A DNA stretch of 64,000 bases from Torreya grandis (Eukaryota > Streptophyta > Pinopsida > Cupressales > Taxaceae). Location of the stretch: contig JARHVA010000001.1 of assembly GCA_037957365.1 (NCBI GenBank), positions 16,570,001 to 16,634,000 of the forward strand, written 5' to 3'. The stretch's first letter is position 1. Each line of letters starts with the position of its first letter. The notes under the pieces are model-generated. The model worked only from the letters and a program-made list of their open reading frames with translations, was not told the DNA's origin and ran no database searches. Of the stretch, positions 11,591 through 24,544 are shown one piece after another. The translations under genes were made by a program, and so were the position numbers.

Positions 11591-12942
11591 TATTTCAATT
11601 TATTTCCTTCATTTATTAGTTTTAAAAGTAGATAAAATAAAATGAATATTAGGGTATGTAGATGGGTACCTGGTAGAATGTGCACATTGATCCTGATGAA
11701 TGTGAGAACTCCTTTTTGCTGAGGAAGGACTACCTGCAATAAGACCACACTAAACTAACTTATTTGTTGCACAGGTATGGAGAGTAGACTACCTAGTAAT
11801 GCTAGATCCAAGAATCAAAAGCTCCCTTAGATGGCTGTCAATCCACTCCCCTAATGAAAAAAATGTTTTGGGAATGAAAATAAACAATGATAAATTGATA
11901 AGAACATAAATGATTATATAAGAAAATAAACAACATACATGTTTGGTAGAAGATGTAACATGGCAGGTCGATACCATACACAAGTATGTCGAGGTTAGGT
12001 CTAAAAGATTAGAACATGGTTTTTAGATAGGTCCAAATCCAAAAAAAGCTCTGGTAGGGTGTGGGGAAGGCTAAAATAATAAACTATTATTTTTCCTTGA
12101 TAGTGACCAGTGAGGATCAAGGTGATCAGTGATGGTTGTCTTGATCAGTGATAGTTATTATAACTGGTGATGGTTATAGTAAATATCTATGGTTACCTAT
12201 GGTAAAATGGGTAAGAGGTTGAAATGGAAGTAAGTAGATGTGGCTAATTAGTAGAGGGTGAGATAGGGGTTCTAAGGGTATGTACTAGTGTGTAAGTCAA
12301 TAGGTCAGAACAATAAATTTTGAATAAAGGGCGAAAACACTAAAAATAAAGGAGAGATACATGTATGATGCCAAGTGTATGATATTTGAAACCTAAATAA
12401 AGTTGTATATCATAATAGTATGCATACCTTTAAAATTCATGTGGATAGATCTTCATAGTCTTAGATTCCTACACAAAGAAAACAAGAGAGTCTAGATGCA
12501 AATTTATCCCTTCACAAAACTCTTAAGAGTTCTGTATTTATAGCACAAACTTGTTAAGTGAAGAGAGATAAAGTTGCCAAGTTGGGTGAGGATAAAGATG
12601 CCAATTTGAAGGGAAAGAAGGCTATGCGGTGTGCATGGGAAAGTTTCCATTTTATACATGCACACCTATCTTGTAGATGGATGATTTTTATTTTGCAAGG
12701 ATAGAGACATAATCGTAAATGGTTAGGCTAATCATTGATGGTTAAGCTTGACCGATAGAAGTAAAAGGTTTGAAATGGATCAAAATCAATATGTTTAAAA
12801 GTGTTTATTAAATAAGGGTGTCTAGGTGTTATTAGGTGACTAAGGTGATTTAATTAGGTAAATTAGCTAAATTGAGTCGAGAATAGGTCCAAAGTGAGGT
12901 GACATCAAAGACTAGTCAATTGGTGGTTTTTGAGTGTCTACA
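11591..12942 (-). repeat. 3' LTR of E1
   Basis: It aligns by eye along its length with 47484-48831. On the plus strand it ends GAGTGTCTACA, so on the coding strand it begins TGTAGACACTC. The opposite end, normally CA, appears decayed to TA. It contains two clusters of a GATGGTTA/TAACCATC-type motif (12106-12200 and 12705-12765), and a TATA box at 12535-12543. Confidence 0.85.
12535..12543 (-). promoter_or_regulatory. TATA box of E1 LTR (3' copy)
   Basis: On the minus strand this reads CTATAAATA, conserved at 48430-48438 in the other LTR. Its position inside the LTR fits the U3 promoter of the element. Confidence 0.6.
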
Positions 12943-12957
12943 TTTTCCCCCTTTTTA
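12943..12957 (-). promoter_or_regulatory. Polypurine tract of E1
   Basis: The minus strand reads TAAAAAGGGGGAAAA and abuts the TGTAGACA start of the 3' LTR. This is the expected primer for plus-strand DNA synthesis and confirms the minus-strand orientation of E1. Confidence 0.8.
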
Positions 12958-14930
12958 TTGTACATATTTAGGTTAATAAGTCATAAAATAAAAATGAGTT
13001 ACTGATTTATCTAGGTCTGATTACCTTGATTATGGGAGGAGGGTATTCCCCTTCAAACTGAGAGTTAATGAGGCAAAGGTTGAATTGGGTTGGGGTTTGA
13101 TAAAAGGTATAATAAAGGTCATGAGGTTGGGCATTTGAGATGCAAGTATATACATAAAATATAAATAATTATAGTAGTCAAAATTATGCAAGGACTAAGA
13201 TTTCCATTTTGATAAAAATGAGTTTGATCTCCAAGATTAGTGATAAAGTAACCAGTCCCTAGTGTTGGTCATAGCTAATCAGGTCACACTTGTCATGTGT
13301 CTTAGAAAGGGTGGGTGTTTTCATAGGCATCCAGGGTAGGAAGTGCTCCCAATAAAAACACAATGGGTCAAGTCACGCATGAGGTGGTGCATAATACAAC
13401 ATTTAAATAGGTAAAAATTGGTCAAGGTGAGCATGATGAACAAAGCAAGGTCACCCAAGGTATGCAAATAGATACCAACAACTGGGTGGGTGAAGGTAAA
13501 TGGGTCAAGTGGTTGGTTGGGTAGGGGGTTTTGAGCTAACTCCTAATATGCTAGGCAAGAGGACACTACCTACATAGTCCCTTGGACATTTGATCCAACA
13601 TGGACTTTAGGCCTAATTTAGTTCTTAATATGGAAAGGGTGACTCCCAAATAGGTCAAGGTGGGGTATGGAAGGGGTTGCCCTAGGTGGAGGTGTTGCTA
13701 GGTGGAAAAATGGGGAAAAAATAAGGTTAACCACAAGTAGTGATGGTTAGGGGTAGCTGGTGATGGTAGTGATCGATGACAGTTAGGGTCAACCATCGAC
13801 ATTTGGTTAAAAACCCTAAAGCTATTATAAAAAGTCAAAAGGACAAACATTTATCCTCATTTTTAACTTGGAATTTGATAATTGGTATTGTCTGAGTGAT
13901 TACATGGAAGTGTGGTGAGATACTAAGGTGTCTTGATAGAATTGGTGAGTGAGAGTGTGATTGATTGGAGCTAAGATGGATATGAGAGAAGCATGCAAGC
14001 AAGTGGCTAGGCATAGACTGAGATGATGCCACCATTTGCAAAATGAGGTAGGCCTTATTATTATTAAATTGATAGGAATAGTAAGTGTTTTTTAAAATGA
14101 TTAAAGTGATTGGAATGCATAAAGGGGTAGATGTGGGCAGTAGAACATGACCTAGGGCTTTGTAGTGTGAGAGTTTTAAGGGTTTATGAGAGGGTTTTGG
14201 AAGGTGTGTTTGAAAGGATAGAGGTAAGGGCTAGTGATGGTATGTAGGAATGGGGGGAAAGTAGCTATGTTTATAAATTAGGGGATGGGAGAGGAGGTTA
14301 GTTGGTTAAGGTCCTCCATCAACGATCACCAATAGTGACCATTGATGATTGACCTAACTGATGATGGTTGACCTATGGGATATAAAATGCCTCAAGGTGA
14401 CCATCAATGGTCAAGGGATCCATCGATGATCGAGGAAGTATATAAGTTTATAATATAATTTTATTAATGATGTATGAGTATTGGAATGAAAAATGGGCAT
14501 GGAATAAGATTGGTTTGGGGTGGGTGCTTTGATGTTTGGATAGTAGGAGAATCTAGGATGGTAAGGGGTTTTAAGTGGGAAAATTTTATAGAATGGTTGT
14601 AAACTAATATATATAAACTTAAAAAGACATGATGTTGATGAAAGTAATTCAATTGTAGGAGGTAATGGTCTAATAACAACATGATTGGATTTAATGGTGT
14701 TTAAGATTTGATTGAATGTATAGAAGTAAATTATAGATTAGGGGAAAAAAATTTGTAAAGGATTAGATGGGTATAGGTGAAGAATGTTTCAAAGATAGAT
14801 AGGTAGTAGGTAAATAGGTATAATATGGCACATAATTCTTGGTGTAATGGTTCTATAGGCTTGGGATCAGATCTAGTTATGTGATCAAGTCCTAGCGATG
14901 TTCATAGAGGTGTAAGATATAATGACCATG
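12958..14930 (-). other. E1 3' untranslated region, terminal part
   Basis: No gene is seen here. A block at about 13550-13670 (ACTACCTACATAGTCCC and what follows) matches E2 at about 53295-53400, showing a shared 3' UTR. Two clusters of the AACCATCGA/TCGATGGTT-type motif lie at 13738-13805 and 14317-14437. The rest is purine-rich non-coding sequence leading up to the start of the PMD reading frame on the opposite strand. Confidence 0.6.
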
Positions 14931-14940
14931 AAGGACTAGT

Positions 14941-15662
14941 GCCACATAGGGGTAGTGGGTTTTGGGGTGATGCATCATTACCAACATCTACCAAGAGATG
15001 CTACCATGATAGTTACCCTCATCGAGAGATGGGATTTGACAACTAACACATTCTAGTTACCTATTGGTGAGATGAGCATCTTGGTAGAGGATATTCATAG
15101 GATTACATGTCTACCTATCCATGGAGATCTTATCTACCACATAAAGGGGAAGGAGGTTAATTAATATATGGGTTGGTTGTATAGAGGAGATAGAGCCTAT
15201 GCATAGTTTCATGCAGGTGGTTTTAGCATCAGGGCATTATATGAGAGGGTGTCAGGAGAGACATTTATCAAAGATACTGTAGCTAGTCATGACCTATTAT
15301 GCCTTACCTGATTTAGTAGGAGGGAAATTTCCCTATGTTTTGTTATGGGTTATTGTAGAGTTTATGTTTCGAGAGACTATGTTTAGATGGGGGTAGGTAC
15401 TACTAGTTTATATTTTTAGGGAGTTATGGGGATTCAAAGTTCATAGGTAATATGGCACTAGTGTTGGATTCATGCTTCACTATTGGGAATAAGAGCACAT
15501 ATGTGTGTTGAGACCTTTGGGGCTGCCTATGGATGGGTATCTATCGACATATTATAGGATTGGGTTCCTTCAATGGAGTGGTGGTGTGCAGTACATAGAG
15601 TGGTTTTAGGGTACTCTGGAGAGTCTAAGACCAAGTGATATAGTATGGAGGCCATATATGAC
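14941..15662 (+). pseudogene. Plant mobile domain (PMD) ORF, 5' part, antisense in E1
   Basis: The plus strand reads LIERWDLTTNTF, a TAG, then LPIGEMSILVEDIHRITCLP and IHGDLIYH. This corresponds to the conserved PMD core (ERW-x2-x-T-x-TFHLP-x-GEM-x-x-TL-x-DV-x-x-x-LP-x-x-G). The frame then decays but recovers just before the E3 insertion as GTLESLRPSDIVWRPYM, the typical PMD block ending in WRPY. The ORF is antisense to E1 pol and lies between integrase and the 3' LTR. PMD proteins occur both as host proteins (MAIN/MAIL1 family) and inside plant transposable elements. Antisense extra ORFs at this place are known in Tat-lineage elements. The copy is dead. Confidence 0.75.
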
Positions 15663-16891
15663 TATAGAGAGGATTACAAAGCAAGTTATTCAATCATTAG
15701 TCCATATATAATGAAACATGCATAAATAACTTACTAACCAATCATGTCTATTCCTATGAGAATTACAAAGGATAGCAAGAAACAAATGAAAGAAAGCAAC
15801 ACCATATTACCTTCCCAAATGGATTCACCATACCCATTTGGCTCAAAAACATGTTCTCCCTTGATCAAACATCCTTGTTTTTATTAATAATGGTGGTAAA
15901 ATCCTCAAATGCCAAGAACACTTCATAAAACCTAGGCTCATGATTCCAAATCACTAAACTAGCCTATCAATGAAGCTTGCAAGCAAAATCTATGATCAAA
16001 TGCAAAACCTTGTGGAAATAATTTAACATTATAAATTTGCAATATTCAAGATTTTTAAATATATTTAAGCATAATAACTTTTCACCAAAATAGCTTGAAA
16101 TTCATATCCATGATCTCTTTATTTATAGATTTTTGAGATTGGTCAGGATCAACCATGATCATCCATCTCAAGATTGAGATGTGTGGCCATGGATAATTTT
16201 AATATTTGGAATTAAACTCATAAATATCCTCAAGATAAATAATCATTAAAGAGGCATGGGATTCATTAACTAGGCATGGGTGACCCATAATCTTGATATT
16301 TTATGCACTTATGGCTTGATGGATGTCACCCCATAGATGATGTCACTAGGTGATGCAGATATTCAAAATCAATTTTCAATAATGGGATATCAAAAATAAC
16401 TATGGAATTCTTACTTAAACTCTTAAATTGGATTAATTAGCTTAAGTTTAATCAAGTTTAGTGAAATTCTTTGGAAATTGGTGCACATTTAATCAAAATG
16501 GTCAGAAAGTCACATTATTGGGTCATAATTTGATTAGAGAGGAAATAGAAGGTGATGTTAGATGTATTGGAGTTGTATTCCCATTTAGGATGTTGCCAAC
16601 ACCAAATAACAAAGGTATGTGATGTGTACCAATGAAATAGAAGAAAAGAGTGATCCAGAGCACTAAATGGTGAATTTGTCATTTTGAATTGAAATGATTT
16701 ATCAAAGTTAGTTGTCCCATAAAATGTATTTCCCTATTTAGGGATACTTTGACCTAAACTAGCACTTGTAAGTGACAAGTTCAAACCATTTTAGGTGTTT
16801 TATGGATTTTGACATAAAATGTGCATTTGAGTGCAATTCGAGTAAGATTGAGAATTTCAACACAAATGGTGTTAGTAATTGGATGTCTACA
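15663..16891 (-). repeat. Left LTR of E3
   Basis: It aligns by eye with 28600-29836 over its whole length. It starts TATAGAGAGG (TGTAGAGAGG in the partner) and ends GGATGTCTACA. A TATA box (CTATAAATA on the minus strand) sits at 16120-16128, and at 29059-29067 in the partner. On the minus strand it starts TGTAGACATCC. Confidence 0.85.
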
Positions 16892-16905
16892 TTTTGCCCC
16901 TATTT
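16892..16905 (-). promoter_or_regulatory. Polypurine tract of E3 (minus orientation)
   Basis: The minus strand reads AAATAGGGGCAAAA directly before the TGTAGACA start of the LTR. Almost the same sequence occurs in inverted orientation at 28172-28185, so the element has two tracts facing outward. Confidence 0.75.
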
Positions 16906-19490
16906 GAGAAGGTGTAACTAGACATTCAAGTGAAGCAATGTCTTTTCAAAGAAAATAGTTGTCAAGAAGAAATTGGAACAGACCCATGATGCCCCCTTGA
17001 GAGGAGATACTAGGATGGAAGAAAAGGATGGACTCTCGAAAATAGAGAGAAAGTGAGAGGTTAACCCATGGAATAGATCACATCCAGATGAGTTAATGTT
17101 TACACACGTGATTACCATTAATGACCAAAATATAATTAGAAGTATAATAGACCCCAGAGATAGGGGAATAGGAAAAATATGATCCATAAATGTAAGGGAC
17201 ACACTATAAATGTACCCAATTTGAGAGTACAAGCTATGCACTTATGACATTGATCAATCCTGAGACAAGTTGCACACTAAATACTACCATCATGGGCTTT
17301 AATGTGGAGAGCTTAGAATTAAAGGAAAAGAGAGAATATTATGCTTTAGAAAGGGAAGCACCACTAGAATGGGGTATCTAAAGAGAATATAATAAAAATT
17401 ACTCTAGTAGAGTTGATTTGATCATGATAAGATAGTTTTACCCCAGTAGGGCAAATATTGATCATTGATAAAGAATAAATAATGATTTTTCCCCTATAGA
17501 GATGATTTGATTTGAATGTGGTTCAGATGTTGGGCCCTAGCATGGGCAATTGGAGAGCAAAAAAGGTCAAGGATATAACCTAAAATAGCATCTCACACCT
17601 AAATAAAATCATTTTACAACTCTAAAATATCCATTTGGACACTTAAAACTCTTACAAATTAATTTTTTAACTTTATTTTGCCATTTTTTGTTTACCATGA
17701 TTTTACATAGTAATCGATGTTGATAGGTAATACCAACATCGGTTGCATAGTTTAATTGACATCAGTTGGATAACCAACATCAGTTGGGTAACTGACATTG
17801 GTTTTTCAAAGTAACCATCATCAGTTGTAATAATCGATGTCAGTCACTATGTTTTTAAAAACATAGACCCGAGAGCTATTTTTCCAAAGTTCATTGTTTC
17901 AAGCTAAAAAGAGCTTCAAAGCTAAAGAACATGCTAACATTTTTGCTATAGGACCAAGCTTGAGATTTGATAAAAACATGTTTAAATCACTTTTTGCATG
18001 CTTAAAAATCAATTAGGAACTTTGTTTTGGTGTTTAACAAAGAATTTAGATGTTTAGGTGAATGTTTTCAAAGTTTGCAACTAAGACCAAGGGGTTAAAT
18101 GAACACCACCAAATATTTTTTTGGGGCTGAATATTGTGCACACTTGTTAATTCTTATTTGAAATAGTTGTTTACTTAGTTTTTTATTTGGCAAAAAGAGG
18201 AATGTTGCGTGTATGATCTTCCATTTGTCCCCTATAGGGAACCCTTGGAATCAAAAGCATCATTCCTATTGCAAATAACCTAGTCCAAGGCTTAGAAAGA
18301 ATGTCACTTAAAGCACTCCCTAAAAACTCACCAAAGTCTGGGTGATCTTGAAAATGACCCTAAAGTCTTTCTATTTTATGCTTTCCTTATTTTCATGCAA
18401 ACTTGGCTTACGAGGGGGACATCATTATCTCTCATGAGTTCTTTAGGGAAGCTTTGACCTAGAGTTTCACCTCCTGACATTGACTTAATTTGACTCCTTT
18501 GGAGTTTCACATGGGATGTATCTACATTTGGACATCACACTATACTAATTGAATAGTAGGAAGTAGTGGTTGTAAAAAAGACTAGACCTTTTTACAACTA
18601 GCCAATGTTATGGTCACCCAATTTTCATGCTTATCTTTTGCATCATTTGACATGAAATTCATTGTGCAATTGATTCCCCTAGAATAATAAAAAACCAATT
18701 AGTTTTAGTCAACCGCATTTTACCATACCCTTTCTAGGATTTAGATGATTATACTTAGTGTATTTTGGTCATTATTTTCTTGGTATGCTTTAAGTCTAAA
18801 ACTTATTTGTTTGTTCATAGAGTATGTCAAAATCATTTATTTAAGTTAAGAAGGGTAGCGTTATGCTACCCAAATCATGTCAAATATTTTTTTCCTTTGA
18901 GTCCTTGAAACATAAAATTTGACCACATCATTTGAGCATGTTTATGTCGTCAGGTTGCTCAATTTGTTTCAAGAACTTGTTTACTATTGTATCAAAAACC
19001 ATTCATTTCAAACCATGTCATGTATGCCATTTGGGCCTTGCTTATATGTCATTATGCTTTGTCTAACTTATTTTTTCCAATCTTGTTCTTCAACATTACG
19101 TTTTCAATTAACCTTGTCAAGTTTGGATCCAAACATTGATTGATTTCTGTTTAGGCCTCAATTTGTGCGGTTGATACATAGATATTTTTCTTTTGGGTTA
19201 CATAGCTTCAATTAAATGATTACCCAATTCTGAACACTATTGATTTTTTTTTGTTCAAGTTCCTATCCTCATCATTTTTTGTGACTTTATTTGGGAAAAC
19301 ATAACCTTTCTTCAAAAACCTTGAAGTTGGGCATTTGACGTTAGGTTGTTTTATGCCAAATCTTGTCAAAAACTAGTTTTGAGATGCAAATTCACCTTTC
19401 AACCAAGGCTGAACCTTTTGTATTTTAAAACATCACTTTTTTAGATTTTTTAGAGCTTTAAGTCTTTCTATTTTTGGATTTTTCTTCATT
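16906..19490. other. E3 interior without recognised gene; one palindrome-motif cluster
   Basis: The first 200 bp match, inverted, the sequence at about 27960-28170. Beyond that I see no coding domain on either strand; the longest minus-strand open stretch (16918-17241) has no recognisable motif. A cluster of ACCGACATCGGT-like words lies at 17710-17848. From about 17880 the sequence looks like an untranslated leader ahead of the plus-strand ORF. Confidence 0.5.
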
Positions 19491-19499
19491 AAATGCAGA

Positions 19500-21560
19500 T
19501 ATGTCTAGCTCCACTTATGGTATAGTCATGGATAATCCAACTTATGATAGAATAGCTACATAAAATGACTTTTATGACTTTATTCAAGACTCATATGGTG
19601 ACAATATGGTTTGTGAGACATATTTCTATCCACCTCACAAAAATTATTCATGAGAACACAGTCAAGATCCAACTTATGATCCAAATCACGATTGGAATGA
19701 TTAGGTTTATCAAGAAGAATTAGATGATTTGGCTTGTGTAAGTAATCAAACTTCATGATGTACCAAGATCACCATTTTAGGACCTCCTCTTATGGTTTGC
19801 AAGAACAACCAAACTAAGAAGCATTTAGTTTTTACCATTTTAGGACCTCCTCCTTTGGTTTACAAGAGCAACCAAACTAAGAAGCATCCAGTCATTACCA
19901 TTTTAGGACCTCCTCCTTTGGTTTGTACAACCAACCAAACTAAGAAGCATCTAGTTGTTACCATTTTGCCCTATCACTAGTTTTTGATGAACCTATCATT
20001 GAATAACCTTTATTTGATGAGCCAATTATTTTTTATCCCTTCTTCAATAGTCTAATCTTTGGAGAGTCCATTATTGAGCCACAAACCATTATTCTCGCTA
20101 AACCAAATGTTTCCCACTTTAGAAATTTTGTGCTGATTTTTGAGCCTAAACAAGAACCGTTATCTCTTCAAAAGCCATCTTATGAGGATCAAAATGGGTT
20201 GAAAATTGATCTTTTGAAACCAATTGTGAACCAAAACTAAAATGTTATTATTGAACACCCATTTGTGATAAGATAAATGGTGATAAGTTACCTATTAATA
20301 TGTTACCTATTTTTAAAGAGCCTCATCTCCTTGATAAGCCAGTCTCGGTAGAGTTATCTCTTGATCTTTTCCCACTCATTGAGGAGTCTCACTTTGACAG
20401 ACATGATTTTGTTGAGATATCCCTTGAGCGGTTCCCTTTTTTTTTAGGGGCTTCACTTAAACAAATCAGTCTATGTTAAACCCTTCCAAGATGAATCAAT
20501 TTTTATTGATCCCATTATGCCATCACAGGCCATTACTTGTCAAAAATTTACCATTCAATAGAACATTATCAAAACAACCATATCAGATGAAGAATCAATA
20601 TTAGATCCAGGTTCCATTTTTGAACTAACATTGGATTTAGCATCAAAGATAAAATCAACATCAATTGCAACATTAGATTTAGAGTCCCTTGCTTTAGAAT
20701 CAGAGTCAAAAATAGATTATAGTATTGGCTGTTACAACATTGGTTATAATTTCCTTGAAGATCAATTGAATATATTTGTGATCCTTCTATAGTTTTTGAG
20801 GATGATTAATTCAACATCAACATAAGTTCTTCTAGTATCTTCTACGAAGATTGTGCTACCTTTTACCATCCCATAATTACCACCCAACATAGCCATTATA
20901 TTAACATTCCACCTACCATAAGTGTCAATTAAAACTGACATAATCACACTTTATTGAATTGCATCCATGGTGACATAGTAGTTAAAGAAGAACAAGGAGG
21001 CCAAGACAACAGTCATGTAGTAGAATAACACTCTCCTAGTGAAACCTTTTTAGAGGCACTAGGGGATAATAAAAGTTAGAACTCAGCATCTTCTAGTGAA
21101 ACTTTTTCAAAAGTGCTAGAAGACAATCAAAGTCAAAAGCCAATGTTCATTAGTGAAACCTTCTCAGAGGTATTACATGACAATCAAGACAAATTCATTA
21201 GTGAAAACCTCATTGAGCCACCAATCACTAAGCATAAAATTTCTTCACTATTGAATGAAGAAAAAATGAAAGTAACTTCCAATCTACAGCCTAATCAGAT
21301 GGTAGTACCCTCAACATCAAACAAAAAAAAATTGGTGGTCCTATTAAGAGAACAAGTCTTTGGCCCTACCACAACCAACATTATATCAAATCTAGCATCA
21401 GCAACATTACATATGACTGAACATCTCAATCTTCATTTATTTCCCTACCATTATACATTCCATTATCATCTAATATTCCATTTCATAATCAAACCTACCA
21501 TCCATTATTTGTCCTTCTTTACCATCCATAGCCGCACTTTCCTTTGTAGAGGCTAAAAAG
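19500..21560 (+). pseudogene. Unrecognised plus-strand ORF with two internal protein repeats (E3)
   Basis: A broken frame starts near 19501 with MSSSTYGIVMDNPTYD, continues through TYFYPPHKNYS, and enters a 21-residue repeat with core TILGPPPLV and NQTKKH. Later the frame shows a Glu/Ser-rich stretch (SILDPGSIFELTLDLASKI) and a second repeat family, SETFSKVLEDNQSQ and SETFSEVLHDNQ, at about 21035-21190. A 147-codon open piece lies at 21113-21556 and ends in a His/Tyr/Phe-rich segment. No gag, protease or RT motif was found. It is antisense to the flanking E3 LTRs but sense to the inverted LTR piece at 28186. Function unknown. Confidence 0.5.
19771..19970 (+). repeat. 63-bp in-frame tandem repeat, about 3.2 copies
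   Basis: Copies begin ACCATTTTAGGACCTCCTC at 19771, 19834 and 19897, with a partial fourth at 19960. The 63-bp period equals 21 codons and keeps the ORF frame, with cores TILGPPPLV and NQTKKH. Variation among copies is small compared with the decay around them. Confidence 0.85.
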
Positions 21561-22130
21561 ATACCTTGTCTTGATACATGAAGGAATTAGAATCAATGAC
21601 CAATGAAAATCACAAAAGCATTCTTAGTAACCAAATCTATAGGCCATTTTTGATAGAGTAGTTATTCAAATGAGGTGTGGTCTAGCAATTAACATGATCG
21701 AGTATTCTATTTGTATCATTTATTAATTAAGATGTGCATCTCCCCATTAATAGGGACAACAAAAGCAAAAACCACACCCAAGCCAAAAACATGTACCATA
21801 TCATCTCACATTGCCATTGCCATTGTTACATATCCTTTTACCATTATCACGTATCCTTCTATTCACCCCATCACTTTGGGGCAAACCCTCTTACCATTTT
21901 ATCCATCCTATCATTCCATTCCTATCTAGACCAAAGCCTATTTTTAGTCATCCTACCCAATCCTATTTTGATCTTGGTTTCTTTGGTTCTTCTTGCACTT
22001 TTTGTGAGAGGATTCTGATCAAGTTACAACAATCAATCCAATTTGTGTTTATAATGATGGTCTATGAAATTAGTGTGATAGTTGATATGGCAAGATATCT
22101 TTAATTCTATCAAGTTTGTTTATGTGAGCC

Positions 22131-22265
22131 TGATTATAACCACATATGGGAAAATTAGTGTTTCACTAGTCTTGCTACTAATTATAACCACCTATGGGCA
22201 AATTAGTGTCATTGGACATATGTCATTATATCCTAGTTATAATTGCCTATGGGTAAACTAGGGGC
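22131..22265 (+). repeat. Short dispersed repeat TTATAACCACCTATGGGCAAATTAGTG
   Basis: Three units start near 22132, 22181 and 22236, about 50 bp apart. Two further units (TTATAACTGCCTATGGGCAAATCA and a weaker one) occur at 27852 and about 27897, on the other side of copia C4. With C4 removed the five belong to one array. They lie in the untranslated part of E3 ahead of the plus-strand polypurine tract. Confidence 0.7.
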
Positions 22266-23319
22266 AACACTTGTTTACCATGGATTGTTGCATCACTTTA
22301 CCATCATTATTTTCATTTGACTGGTCATTCTCTAGATTTCAGAACTTCTTGGGACCTAGTTGGTTTTTCCTCACCTTTTGTGTGGATGGAATTACTATGA
22401 CTTAAGGTCATTTCAGAACTATGTGGGTCATGCTCAATTCATGTTGAGGTTACTTAGTCCCCCTTTCCATACACTCTCATCATTTTATGAGCAACCTCAG
22501 ACAAATGCTCTCACCATTTTGTGAGTAGTTATCTTTTCATTCTCTAATGAGTTAAGATACCCTCAAAATTCCAAAAACATTCAAATATTTCAAAATCTAA
22601 AAACATTTGTCCTATCTAAGCCTAGTCAGTTAGCCTTGATTCACCTTACTAGGGCATTATCATTGTTAGGATGTTTTCTTTTGCTTTTGATTTCAAGAAT
22701 TATATTTGTTTGTTTGTTTATTTGTATTTCTATTTGTTTGTTTATTTATTCATTTCCTATTTTTTTTCTTTCAGTACTATTGCCTCGACTAAGTCTATAT
22801 GTGTTCATTGGGTGATTCTTCAAGCACATTATTCTTGAGTCCATCCATATTTCATCTATTAACATTTTCATCATGGTTTTTATCATTGGTGTATTATTTT
22901 TTGAGTGTTTATTGGATTGGGAGTTAGTCCTTACGCATATTCTGGCCAAGTCTTTATGGTGTTCTATCATAAAGCCTACCATCACATGCTATAGAAAAAA
23001 TTAGCTTCAGGAAGGTCTACAATCAATGGATCTATAGAAGTTTCTCCTTGGCAACTTGGCAAATCCTTCCATCCTAGCCTTGATCAAATTAATCCAATGG
23101 CCATTCTAGTTATGTCATTGTTAATTAGGATGAACATCTCCTCATTGGTAGGTACAACTAAATCATTCACATTGATCAATCTTATTCTTCTATTCATCTC
23201 TTTCATCACTTTCCACCCGCTCATATTTAATCTATATTCTAGGTTGTATCCTTGATTTATGCTTGCTCATTAGCCCTAATTGGGACACCATCAATTTTAG
23301 CTAATTCAAGTCTGCTTAA
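22266..23319. other. E3 interior without recognised gene
   Basis: Low-complexity T-rich sequence with no domain on either strand. The segment ends at CTTAA (23315-23319), the left copy of the C4 target duplication. Confidence 0.5.
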
Positions 23320-23359
23320 TGTCAAGAATCTAGAACAACAAACATGCTCTGATACCAAC
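23320..23359 (-). repeat. Extra leader segment outside the C4 3' LTR, with second primer site
   Basis: The sequence TGTCAAGAATCTAGAACAAC and the next 20 bases repeat those before the other LTR (26628-26667). It contains gctctgatacca at 23346-23357, the complement of the initiator-Met primer site. Like a true LTR it begins with TG at the insertion boundary. Confidence 0.8.
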
Positions 23360-24544
23360 TGTTAGGACCCGAAAGCACCATTGATTACCAAGCAACTAAA
23401 CATGCAGAATTAAACCAAAAGTAACAAGTAACTAGAATTCAGAAATAACACAGAATATGAGAGACAATACCCAATTGTATTAATACTCTTACAGAAGGAA
23501 ATACAACAAAGAAGATTGCCACAGTTCTTCTTCCTTACACACCTCTAGGGCTCCCACACCTCTAGGGCATAAACAGTAAATCTCTTCAAGAGATCACTCT
23601 CTCTCTTACGGTCCCAACACACAACTCAAACACAGAGTTGGTGTTCACCTCCAACCAGTCAGTATCCACTACTGCCAGTACCACTAGTCAGTATCACTAC
23701 TGCCAGTACACAAGTGCTCCACGCACTCCAAATCCAAGTATACATACATACTCCAAGTAGATCTCCCATGAACTTGCAACAACCTGCAACTCAAATGATC
23801 TTACTTTAGAAGGGACTACCTTGCCTTCCTCTTTGCTCTTTAACCGAGTACACACCGTACTCCAAGTAGATCATGCCTGATCTTGCTCCTTGTGTTGCTA
23901 TCACCTTGATCCTGCTTCCACTTGCAGATCAGCCTAGTTCTGCACACTTGCAAACCTTAGACCTCACACACACATACACCTACAGATCAATGATCTTACT
24001 TACCATGTAGATCTTCAAATGTGGCCTTGCACACCTGCTGACCAAGATCTTACATACATGAATAACCCTTCTAATTCTCCAAACCAGCACCCACACTTGG
24101 TACTGTGGCACTAGGAGGAACACACCATGCTCTCTTCCCTCTGAAGGAGCTAATTTTGCTCTCTTACTCTCTAGCACACTTTTACAATACAACCCATGAG
24201 TCTATTATATAGATCTCATGCAAACAATAATTAGACATCTAATTACAATAATTAGATCCACAGCTTCAAGTCTAAAATTGACCTTTGACATGCAAACAAC
24301 TAGTTTGTTAACTAATTGTCCGTGAACTAGTAGTTCTAGAACTACACAAGTGATCAACGTCGGTCCCTGTCTGCCTAGAGGTGATCGATGTCGGTCGATC
24401 CATGACCAACATCAGTTGCTCTTCTCATTGTATATGACCAGCATCGGCTGATTAGACTGACGTTGGTTGCTCTGTAACTCAGCAACCTCTCAGTAACCTC
24501 CTCCATGTCTGTATTAGTGAAGCTTTTAGCTCCATAACCTAACA
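23360..24544 (-). repeat. 3' LTR of C4
   Basis: It starts TGTTAGGACCC and ends CCTAACA, closing in a terminal TGTTAGG/CCTAACA inverted repeat. On the coding strand it is preceded by the purine-rich tract CCAAGTGGGAGAT at 24545-24557. A TATA-like CTATATAATAG (minus) lies at 24202-24212. A cluster of the GACGTC palindrome motif occupies 24350-24470. Confidence 0.9.

Noticed and set aside
16918..17241. 107-codon minus-strand ORF as a membrane protein of E3
   Set aside because: Hydrophobic only because the strand is T-rich; it begins inside the polypurine-adjacent UTR shared with the inverted arm, where the other copy is not open in the same frame.
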